Shown here one piece after another: positions 1 through 7,064 of a stretch of DNA of 64,000 nt. The notes below the pieces were generated by a model that did not search any database, was not told the DNA's origin, and saw only the letters and a list, made by a program, of their open reading frames with translations. This DNA is from Roseburia_C sp900315735 (GTDB lineage Bacteria; Bacillota; Clostridia; Lachnospirales; Lachnospiraceae). The stretch's first letter is position 1. The number at the start of each line of letters is the position of its first letter. The position numbers and the translations under genes are program-made. The stretch is from NCBI GenBank assembly GCA_052118425.1, contig JBQKHF010000011.1. One strand, written 5' to 3'.

Positions 1-273
1 GGGGAGGCAGCAGAAGAAAATAAGTATTATGGGGCACAGATTTATGGAGTTGGAAACAGTGAAAAAGCAATCGTGTTATTGGATAATCAGAATATAAAAT
101 GTCTTTTGGTTCCAGATGATTATGAGATGGGGTATAAGAGTATGGATGAAATAGCAAAAAAGTTGGAGCATTCTTTTTACAAAATGAACAGTTGTGAGAC
201 AGAAGTTAAAATAATTTATAAAGAAGATTTATATTCAAAAGAGATAGAAAGGTTTTTGCATTCATATGAGTAG
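1..273 (+). CDS. C-terminal end of a sugar-type periplasmic binding protein (5' truncated by window edge)
   Basis: The reading frame is open from the first base to the stop at 273, so the gene begins outside the window. The visible 90 residues contain a stretch of the type GVGNSEKAIVLLD followed by LLVPDDYEMGYKSMDEI, which resembles the last part of LacI/ribose-binding-type solute receptors (Peripla_BP_4), where a returning strand carries a strongly conserved 'xNxGY' helix start. The last 8 bases overlap the start of the next gene, a second binding protein, so the two are probably translationally coupled. Substrate cannot be told from this fragment. Confidence 0.6.
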   Translation, partial: GEAAEENKYYGAQIYGVGNSEKAIVLLDNQNIKCLLVPDDYEMGYKSMDEIAKKLEHSFYKMNSCETEVKIIYKEDLYSKEIERFLHSYE

Positions 274-1306
274 GACAATAGAAAGGATCACTGCAGTTAT
301 AGTAGCACTGATGGTATCGGCACTGATGCTGTCCGGATGCAGTCAGAAAATAAAACAGACAGAAAATACGCTGCGGGTCAGTGTGGTTACCTATACTCAT
401 GATGATCCATTCATCAATGCCATGGTGGATGAATTAAAAGAAGAGTTAAAGACATGGGAAACAGAAGACCGGAAGATTATTACTTCTGTGAGAAGTGCTG
501 ATAATGACCAGAAAGCTCAGAATGAAATTGTAGAGGAAATGATAGATGCCGGATGTGATATTTTATGCGTAAATCTGGTTGACCGGACGGATCCGACAAC
601 AGTTATCAGACTGGCAAGGCAGAATGATATTCCGGTTATTTTCTTTAACAGAGAACCAGTTCCGGAAGACCTGGCACAGTGGAATCAATTATATTATGTG
701 GGGTGTGAGGCAAAACAGTCCGGAGAGATGCAGGGAGAAATTGCAGCAGATTATATAAAGAATCACCCAGAGATTGACCGGAATCAGGATGGAAGAATCC
801 AGTATGTTTTACTGGAGGGAGAAGCAGGACATCAGGATGCCATCAGCCGTACAGACAGCTCTGTAAAAACACTGATAGAGCAGGGAATAAATCTGGAAAA
901 ACTAAGTTACCAGTTTGCAGACTGGAACCGGGGACAGGCAGAAAACAGAATGAATCAGATTATTAACCAGTATGGGGCAGAGGTGGAGATGATTCTTTCC
1001 AATAATGATGAAATGGCATTAGGGGCAATTGAAGCATATAAAAATGCCGGATACAGTCAGCAGGAATGGCCAATTATATTTGGTATTGACGGACTGGATG
1101 ATGCATTAGAAGCAATACAAAATGGTACCATGCAGGGAACGGTATATAATGATAAAGAGGATCAGGCGGGAGAAATTGCAAGACTTGCAGTAGATATTTA
1201 TGATGGAAAAAATCAGGAAATACAAAATCTGCAGGAGGAAAAATATTATGTATCCCAGTATCGGAAAGTTGACACCAGTAATGTAGAAGATTTTTTAAAA
1301 CAGTAG
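266..1306 (+). CDS. mglB: Galactose/glucose-binding lipoprotein, MglB family
   Basis: Extracytoplasmic sugar receptor anchored by lipid. Residues 1-25 form a lipoprotein signal ending in LMLSGC (lipidated Cys25). The mature part follows the MglB pattern closely: a calcium-loop-like DRNQDGRIQ segment followed by VLLEGEAGHQDA, then ADWNRGQAENRM, SNNDEMALGAIEA, FGIDGLDDAL and GTVYNDKEDQA, all equivalent to well-known E. coli MglB segments. Length (346 aa) is normal. It overlaps the preceding binding-protein gene by 8 bp; a GAAAGG ribosome site lies rather far (14 nt) upstream. No mglA/mglC ABC genes follow, so it may serve a transporter elsewhere or act as a sensory receptor. Confidence 0.8.
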   Translation: MSRTIERITAVIVALMVSALMLSGCSQKIKQTENTLRVSVVTYTHDDPFINAMVDELKEELKTWETEDRKIITSVRSADNDQKAQNEIVEEMIDAGCDILCVNLVDRTDPTTVIRLARQNDIPVIFFNREPVPEDLAQWNQLYYVGCEAKQSGEMQGEIAADYIKNHPEIDRNQDGRIQYVLLEGEAGHQDAISRTDSSVKTLIEQGINLEKLSYQFADWNRGQAENRMNQIINQYGAEVEMILSNNDEMALGAIEAYKNAGYSQQEWPIIFGIDGLDDALEAIQNGTMQGTVYNDKEDQAGEIARLAVDIYDGKNQEIQNLQEEKYYVSQYRKVDTSNVEDFLKQ

Positions 1307-1321
1307 CAGAGAGGAAACAGT

Positions 1322-1897
1322 ATGCAGGAAAAGGAAGAGTGGCTTAAGGACTTTTATCAGGAAGTAAATGCAGAAAAAAGAATGAAACTCTGGCAGGAGC
1401 ATGGATGTGCGGAACAGACAGAAGAAGACAGCTTCCGGGAGAAACTTTTGCTTGCACGATATGGGAAGAAGAAAAAGAAAGAGGATGCATTTGTGGGATA
1501 CCTGATGCAGATGAAATATCTTTCAGAAAGTACCGGAGTAGATTTCTCGGGACAACGGAAGAAACAGGCAATTGAAATCATAAACGGGTTATCTCTTTTT
1601 GATGTAGAGAATCAGAGCCAGGTGGAACGGGAGATACTTCAGGCAGAATTAAAAAATACTTTTCTCACTTTTATGGATGTAAGTAAAAAAGGGAGAGGTT
1701 TCACTTCATTGGTATTTGGAATGGGACAGCTGTCAGAGGAAGGAATTGCAAAAAAAATTGCAGAGCAGATAAGTGCGATTGCATTTACAATGCCGCACAT
1801 GTTTCATATGGACAGAGAATTTGCTGTTTTGCAGAAAGCGGCATTGGAGGCATTCCGGCAGGAATATCCGAATCGGGAACATTTTTTGAAAAAGTAA
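1322..1897 (+). CDS. Hypothetical protein (191 aa), probably cotranscribed with the MglB-like gene
   Basis: Start supported by a GAGGAAA site just upstream and a 15-nt gap from the MglB-like gene. The protein is highly charged and helical, with no signal peptide or transmembrane segment, so it should be cytoplasmic. It has an Arg/Lys-rich run around residues 50-55 and a later segment with small residues (FTSLVFGMGQLSEEG near 130-145). I do not recognise a characterised domain; it resembles uncharacterised DUF-type proteins frequent in Lachnospiraceae. Function unknown. Confidence 0.6.
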   Translation: MQEKEEWLKDFYQEVNAEKRMKLWQEHGCAEQTEEDSFREKLLLARYGKKKKKEDAFVGYLMQMKYLSESTGVDFSGQRKKQAIEIINGLSLFDVENQSQVEREILQAELKNTFLTFMDVSKKGRGFTSLVFGMGQLSEEGIAKKIAEQISAIAFTMPHMFHMDREFAVLQKAALEAFRQEYPNREHFLKK

Positions 1898-1992
1898 CGG
1901 TGATGTTCTGACAGATAGCAGACGTTATTGGTGATTCTTTGTCAGAAACTGTCGAAATCTGCGAAAAACCGCGAAATGTTTGATTTCCATAT

Positions 1993-2019
1993 TGAAAAAT
2001 AATAAGATAAAGCCGATAA
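1993..2019 (+). promoter_or_regulatory. Candidate sigma-28 (SigD/FliA) promoter of the chemoreceptor gene
   Basis: The -10 element GCCGATAA at 2012-2019 is an exact match to the motility sigma consensus. The -35 position, 15 nt upstream (1993-1996), reads TGAA against TAAA. It lies 73 bp before the chemoreceptor start, and chemoreceptor genes are classic members of this regulon, so position, motif and target agree. Confidence 0.6.
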
Positions 2020-2092
2020 TAAAATGCATCATTTTACTAGTTGAAGTTGGCTGATGAAAGCATATGAGTAGAAGTAAAGGGTGGTGCTGGAA

Positions 2093-4024
2093 ATGAGTCT
2101 GGTTTTTACCAATGACAACTGTATTGGTTGTAACAAATGTATTCGCGTATGTCCTTGTCCAGGTGCATGCGTATCAGTGACGACAGAGGAAGGGAAGGAA
2201 CGGATTCAGGTAGATCCGGCAAAGTGCATTGCGTGTGGTGCGTGTATGGATGCATGCAAGCATGGTGCGAGAGAATATGAAGATGATACGGAACAGTTCT
2301 TTGCGGATTTGGCAAAGGGAGAGAAGATTTCCATTCTTTTAGCTCCGGCATTCAAGGCAAATTATCCGGAAGATTATGAACGGGTATTAGGTGGTTTGAA
2401 GAACCTTGGAGTAAACCGTATGATCAGTGTATCCTTTGGCACAGATATTACAACCTGGGGATATCTTAATTATGTAAAGAAATATAATTTTACCGGTGGA
2501 ATTTCCCAGCCATGTCCGGCAATAGTAGGATATATCGAACATTATTTACCAGAGCTTCTTCCAAAGCTTTTCCCGGTACATAGTCCGATGATGTGCAGTG
2601 CAATTTATGCAAAGCAGGAGATGGGTGTAACAGACAAGCTGGCATTTATCAGTCCCTGTGTAGCAAAGTGGTCAGAGATACATGATTCGAATACAGAAGG
2701 TTACATATCCTATAATGTGACCTTTGACCATTTGATGAAATATGTAAGAGAGCATAATATATCCGGCGCATCTGTCAGTGATGAAATAGAATATGGACTG
2801 GGTTCCATCTATCCGATGCCGGGTGGTTTAAAGGAAAATGTATACTGGTTCTTAGGAGAAGATGTTTATATCCGCCAGATAGAAGGTGAGAAGCATGCTT
2901 ACCATTATCTGGAGAGCCACAAAGAGGAAATTGCAAAGGGAATGAATAAGGAGTTATTCATCGATGCATTAAACTGTGGCATGGGCTGTATTTACGGAAC
3001 CGGTGTAGAAGATGAAATCGCAAGGACAGATACCGCATTATATAATATCCATCAGATACAGGAGAACTGTAAGAAGAATACGAAGAACAGTGCATGGTCA
3101 AGAAAACTGACTCCGGCACAGCGCCTTGCAAAATTAAATAAGCAGTTTTCAAAATTAAAGTTGGAAAATTATCTTAGAAAATATACGGACCGCTCAGAAG
3201 AGTGTAATTATAAGCTTCCATCTGCAGAAGAACTGGATCAGATTTATAATGAGATGGGTAAGAAGACGAAGAAAGCAAGATGTATCGATTGTGAATGCTG
3301 TGGCTATGAAAGCTGTGAAAAGATGGCGTTTGCTATTTACAATGGATTCAATAAGAAGGAAAATTGTATTCATTTTGTAAAGGATACGGTAGAAGACGAG
3401 AAGCAGAGGGCATTAGAGCTTGCTGATGAAATCAAGGCAGAAAAAGATATGGTAGTAAAACAGCAGGAGAACATTAAGACAACGGTGGAAACCGTCAATG
3501 ATTTATTTGTTTCTCTCTATGATTCCGTAGATGATATGGTCAACGGAAATGAAAGCAATGCAACGGAGTGCAGTGCCGTATCACAGGAGATTGGCAATGT
3601 CTCAGAATTCTGTGAGAAGCTGACCAGCAGAATGCAGGAGATAGATACTCTGTTAGAATCCATGGCAGAGAATAATCAGGAAGTGGTTTCCATTGCTGCA
3701 CAGACGAATCTTCTGGCACTGAATGCCAATATTGAGGCAGCCCGTGCAGGAGAGGCAGGAAGAGGGTTTGCAGTAGTTGCGGATGAGATAAATAAGCTGG
3801 CGATGAATTCCAAGGATACAGCATCCCGAAGCACAGAGAGTCAGGCAAAGGTAAAGGAATCCATTGCAGAGATTGTGAAAGATGCAGATGAACTGGCAGA
3901 TGTTGTAAATGATACCAGCAACCGGATTCAGAATCTTGCGGCAGCAACAGAAGAGATTGCAGCATCTTCCAATGTAATTTTAAGTGCAGCAAATAGTGTG
4001 AAGAGCACACTGGAACAATTATAA
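2093..4024 (+). CDS. Soluble chemoreceptor with [FeFe]-hydrogenase-like sensor domain
   Basis: A 643-residue fusion with no membrane segment. Order: two 4Fe-4S ferredoxin motifs (Cys10/13/16/20 and Cys45/48/51/55), a [FeFe]-hydrogenase large-subunit domain (about 80-325), an extra Cys-rich Fe-S motif (Cys397, 400, 402/403, 408), a coiled coil, and a methyl-accepting signalling hairpin (tip near QTNLLALNANIEAARAGEAG, 537-556). All four H-cluster Cys ligands are present: Cys141, Cys189 (PCVAK with Glu195), Cys295 and Cys299 (CGMGC). The proton-relay Cys that precedes the first ligand in catalytic enzymes is Pro140 here. This fits the sensory hydrogenases (HydS-like, group C/D) rather than a bulk catalyst. 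ATG 2093 is chosen over GTG 2081 because AAGGGTGG at 2077-2084 is 8 nt away. Inferred role: H2 or redox taxis. Confidence 0.85.
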   Translation: MSLVFTNDNCIGCNKCIRVCPCPGACVSVTTEEGKERIQVDPAKCIACGACMDACKHGAREYEDDTEQFFADLAKGEKISILLAPAFKANYPEDYERVLGGLKNLGVNRMISVSFGTDITTWGYLNYVKKYNFTGGISQPCPAIVGYIEHYLPELLPKLFPVHSPMMCSAIYAKQEMGVTDKLAFISPCVAKWSEIHDSNTEGYISYNVTFDHLMKYVREHNISGASVSDEIEYGLGSIYPMPGGLKENVYWFLGEDVYIRQIEGEKHAYHYLESHKEEIAKGMNKELFIDALNCGMGCIYGTGVEDEIARTDTALYNIHQIQENCKKNTKNSAWSRKLTPAQRLAKLNKQFSKLKLENYLRKYTDRSEECNYKLPSAEELDQIYNEMGKKTKKARCIDCECCGYESCEKMAFAIYNGFNKKENCIHFVKDTVEDEKQRALELADEIKAEKDMVVKQQENIKTTVETVNDLFVSLYDSVDDMVNGNESNATECSAVSQEIGNVSEFCEKLTSRMQEIDTLLESMAENNQEVVSIAAQTNLLALNANIEAARAGEAGRGFAVVADEINKLAMNSKDTASRSTESQAKVKESIAEIVKDADELADVVNDTSNRIQNLAAATEEIAASSNVILSAANSVKSTLEQL

Positions 4025-4150
4025 AAACGAAGAGCAGAATATAGATGAGAAATCCTCCGGTTGCATTCTTACTTTCATTGGAGTATGATTGCGTTGGTAT
4101 GAGAGAAGTTTTTCATACAAATGACAGATGCACAGGAGGAGAAAGACATC

Positions 4151-4693
4151 ATGAAAATGAAAACCAGACAAATTACAGTTACTGCAATTATGCTTGCAAT
4201 CTGTATTGCAAGTCAGTTCTTTAAGAACTTAAGTGTATACATAACAGGCCCGATTATCAATGCGGCATTAATTTTGACCGTATTATATGCAGGTCTGGCA
4301 TGCGGCATTATTTTAAGTATCATTACACCGGTTACGGCATTCTTTATTACAGGAAGCCCGGTAATGGCAGCAATTCCGGCAATGTTCCCATGTATTATGG
4401 CAGGAAATGCCATTTTGGTTCTTTGCGTAGCATTACTGAAAGGCAAATTCGGCAGTAAAGCAGGATTCCCGGTTTCCATTGTAATCGGTTCTATCTTAAA
4501 AGGATTATTTATGGGAGTTGTAATTTCCCTCATTATCTTACCGAACATGCTTCCGGAGAAAATGGCACCGATGTTAAAGGTATTGCAGCTTCAGTTCTCA
4601 TTTACTCAGGTAGTTACCGCACTGATTGGTGGCGTGTATGCATTTATTATTGCAGCAGCATTGAGAAAGACTTCATTAGGCAAGCAGGATTAG
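4151..4693 (+). CDS. ECF transporter S component (CD3073-like)
   Basis: Substrate-binding membrane subunit of an energy-coupling-factor vitamin or metabolite importer. It is hydrophobic throughout with about five to six transmembrane helices and a short positively charged N-terminus (MKMKTRQITVTAI). The pattern ICIASQFFKNLSVYITGP is typical of the CD3073-type S components; the substrate of that group is not known to me. ATG 4151 is preferred because AGGAGG sits at 4134-4139; an in-frame ATG at 4121 lies upstream of that site. No ECF ATPase or T component is nearby, so a shared ECF module elsewhere is expected. Follows the chemoreceptor gene on the same strand. Confidence 0.75.
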   Translation: MKMKTRQITVTAIMLAICIASQFFKNLSVYITGPIINAALILTVLYAGLACGIILSIITPVTAFFITGSPVMAAIPAMFPCIMAGNAILVLCVALLKGKFGSKAGFPVSIVIGSILKGLFMGVVISLIILPNMLPEKMAPMLKVLQLQFSFTQVVTALIGGVYAFIIAAALRKTSLGKQD

Positions 4694-4725
4694 TAGAATA
4701 AGAACAGAATAAAAAATAAAAATAG

Positions 4726-4780
4726 AATCCCCTAAAGCAGACGGTTAATGATAACCCAAACCTGTTTCAGGGGATTTTTG
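4726..4780 (+). terminator. Rho-independent terminator after the ECF gene
   Basis: Stem AATCCCCT (4726-4733) pairs with AGGGGATT (4769-4776), with an additional CAG/CTG pairing inside, and is followed by a T-run (TTTTTG). Confidence 0.75.
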
Positions 4781-5011
4781 TTTACGCGGGTAGCGCGATA
4801 ATTGGAAAAACTCGCAAAGCGCATTTCTCGTAGTTACCGGGCACCAGTAAGAAGCTGCCGGCAGCTATCAGTAGCAGGTTTCGTGGTTTGAAATGCTGCA
4901 AAAAAGTCGGGTGAGATAAATTTCTCATATTTTGAAACAGATGTAGACTGCACAGAATCTATCGTTTTTTCTATAGTGTTTTTATAACACGAAGAAAGGA
5001 AGGATAGATTT
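4781..5011. repeat. Intergenic region with a dispersed hairpin repeat (family R1 copy 1) and a partial R2-like hairpin
   Basis: Just after the terminator tail there is an R1 core CGCAAAGCGCATTTCTCG (4813-4830) that recurs at 35180 and 55365. It is followed at about 4852-4880 by CTGCCGGCAG and CAGGTTTC, resembling the R2 family seen at 26923, 28075 and 59827. The remaining bases up to the AAGGAAGGA ribosome site of the next gene hold no gene that I can support. Confidence 0.55.
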
Positions 5012-6874
5012 ATGAAAATGAAACGTGCTTTAAAATGTATTGGCGCATTGGCACTGGCGGTATCGCTGACGATGGTTCCGTCCATGATTCCGGTGCAGGC
5101 GTCAAATGGTCCATGCATCGAGGGAGATTTTGCATTTGCCAATATTCAATTGAATGATACGGTTGTATTTTCCGCCAATGAGAGAAATACAGTGGACGGA
5201 GTGTCTTATGACCAGGCAAGCAATACGCTGACCTTAACCAATTATGACCATCCGGATGTTGCTCTTTATACCAACATGATGGGTGATGATTTCAAACTGA
5301 ATCTGGTGGGCAGCAATAAGCTGCAGAATCTTAGAATCTGGCATGGCGGCTGGGGCGGTTCCCTGACAATCTGCGGTTCCGGAAGCCTTACCGTCAATGA
5401 AAACAGAAAGAACTCGGATGGTATTGAATTATTTGCAGAAGGCGGCAAGTCTCTGCTGACGGTTTCTGAGGATAGTACGGTAACTCTTTACCGTGGAGCA
5501 GACGGATGTCCGTTTGGTTCTTCCTGGAATTATACATCCTCACCGATTGTGGCAAAGGGACAGGTTAGTGATATGAAGATTCAGGCAGAACATCCATTTG
5601 AGCTGGATCAGGTATATGGGGGTTATTTTGGAAATGGTATAGGCACAGATCGGAGTGATGTGTATACAAAAGCCGGAGAAGAAGGCCGCTTTGTGATGAC
5701 AGAAATAACGGATATGTCCGGAAACAAGACCTACCGGATTGAAAAATTACAGGAATGTGCCGCTCTGGGTGCAGAAGTAGCAATAACTGTAGAAGATAAT
5801 CTTACAGACATTTCTGCCTATACAGCAAATGGAGAGGTAGCAACCTATTATTCCACTACTATGACAAGTGGCGGCAGTGATGCCCATCTGGTAAAGAAGT
5901 TGGATACAGGGGAAACCTTTATTTATAGTAGAAATACTTATTATGAAGCCGGTAATACCTATCGGATTCTCTGCCCGATTCTTATGAGTTATACAGATTA
6001 TAATACACAGCAAACCAGATATCTTATGGACGTAGCACATCCGCTTATGAAAGAGGTATTCAACAATATGTCATCTGATACTTTACTGGATGGTTATGAA
6101 TTTGAAGGAACAGAAGTAGAAAATGCATACAATGTGCATTCTGAAGCAGATGTGATTTCCTTTACGCCAAAGCAGGTTGTAGTAGATGGAGTTGTGGATA
6201 TAACAGATGGAAATACAACGATTTCCAACAATGGCTTCCAGCAGATATTAACAGAGAATCAGACAAAGGACATTGTCATCAAATCCAATGATGAACTTTC
6301 CTTTACCTTTGGAAAAGGAACCATGTCAGCCGTTGACAATGTTTCCAACTATGATTTTGGTGTAAAGATTGAAAAAGATTTCAGCGCGCTGAGCACACTT
6401 CCAAGTGAAGTCAATAAAAATATTTTCATTGAGCAGATTAAGTATAATTATTCCGGTCAGCTTCCGGCAGAAGCACAGATTCGTATTTTTGTGGGAACCC
6501 AGTATGCAGGAAAGACTTTATATTACAGCCGGTTATATGACAATGGAACCATTTTAAATATTGATGCGGGAGTAGTGGATGCAGAGGGTTATCTGACCGT
6601 GAAACAGAGCCATTGCTCTACTTATCTTATTACAACAGAGAAGCTGGCAGATACGGCAACGATTGAAAATGGTGGTACAAATTCCGGCAGTACAACCGGA
6701 ACAGCCAATACATCAACAGCCCAGACAACAGCAAACAGCCAGCCAACCGTAAAGACATCCGGTAAACCAAAGACCGGTGATACATCTGCAATTGCAATCT
6801 ATATGACATTGCTTGCAGCAGGCTGTGGCGGAATGTTTGTTTTCAGAAGAAAGAAAGCAACTGAAAATGAATAA
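5012..6874 (+). CDS. Sortase-anchored surface protein with carbohydrate-binding-like repeats
   Basis: Cell-wall-attached protein of 620 aa. Residues 1-31 form a Sec signal (basic start, hydrophobic core, cleavage near VQAS). Residues about 40-160 show a repeating beta pattern (LTLTNYDHPDV, LNLVGSNKLQNL, LTICGSGSLTV) like the Cthe_2159-type carbohydrate-binding fold. A Thr/Ser-rich linker (about 550-585) leads to a sortase signal: KPKTGD, a hydrophobic helix and the FRRKK tail. The motif is PKTGD rather than LPXTG, as is common in Clostridia. AAGGAAGGA precedes the start. It is monocistronic between two terminators. Ligand unknown; polysaccharide or host-glycan contact is a guess. Confidence 0.75.
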   Translation: MKMKRALKCIGALALAVSLTMVPSMIPVQASNGPCIEGDFAFANIQLNDTVVFSANERNTVDGVSYDQASNTLTLTNYDHPDVALYTNMMGDDFKLNLVGSNKLQNLRIWHGGWGGSLTICGSGSLTVNENRKNSDGIELFAEGGKSLLTVSEDSTVTLYRGADGCPFGSSWNYTSSPIVAKGQVSDMKIQAEHPFELDQVYGGYFGNGIGTDRSDVYTKAGEEGRFVMTEITDMSGNKTYRIEKLQECAALGAEVAITVEDNLTDISAYTANGEVATYYSTTMTSGGSDAHLVKKLDTGETFIYSRNTYYEAGNTYRILCPILMSYTDYNTQQTRYLMDVAHPLMKEVFNNMSSDTLLDGYEFEGTEVENAYNVHSEADVISFTPKQVVVDGVVDITDGNTTISNNGFQQILTENQTKDIVIKSNDELSFTFGKGTMSAVDNVSNYDFGVKIEKDFSALSTLPSEVNKNIFIEQIKYNYSGQLPAEAQIRIFVGTQYAGKTLYYSRLYDNGTILNIDAGVVDAEGYLTVKQSHCSTYLITTEKLADTATIENGGTNSGSTTGTANTSTAQTTANSQPTVKTSGKPKTGDTSAIAIYMTLLAAGCGGMFVFRRKKATENE

Positions 6875-6955
6875 TCAGAAATGAAGAAATAAAAAAGAAT
6901 AATCAGAATGGAATAACCAGAATAATTAGAACAGAATAACTAGAACAACCAGAAC

Positions 6956-6992
6956 AGAAAGGACAGGCACGCTATCAGTGCCTGTCCTTTCT
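6956..6992. terminator. Strong hairpin terminator after the surface protein gene
   Basis: Perfect 15-bp stem AGAAAGGACAGGCAC (6956-6970) with its complement at 6978-6992, 7-nt loop. The 3' arm ends CCTTTCT, giving only a short U-rich tail. Confidence 0.7.
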
Positions 6993-7005
6993 GCTGCCAA
7001 AAGAA

Positions 7006-7034
7006 TTGTACAATTGTCCTATTTGCCGTATAAT
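7006..7034 (+). promoter_or_regulatory. Sigma-A promoter of the SulP gene
   Basis: TTGTAC (7006-7011), 17-bp spacer, TATAAT (7029-7034), 30 bp upstream of the ATG at 7065. It also shows that the longer GTG-started frame beginning at 6978 cannot be the true start. Confidence 0.75.
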
Positions 7035-7064
7035 AGAAATAATATAGTAGAAAGAAGCGATAAT

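Noticed and set aside
3540..4010. Long minus-strand frame opposite the chemoreceptor signalling domain
   Set aside because: Residue content is low-complexity Leu/His/Pro typical of an antisense shadow of a coding region.
6978..7064. N-terminal extension of the SulP protein from GTG 6978
   Set aside because: It would start inside a terminator arm, and the promoter at 7006-7034 lies within it.
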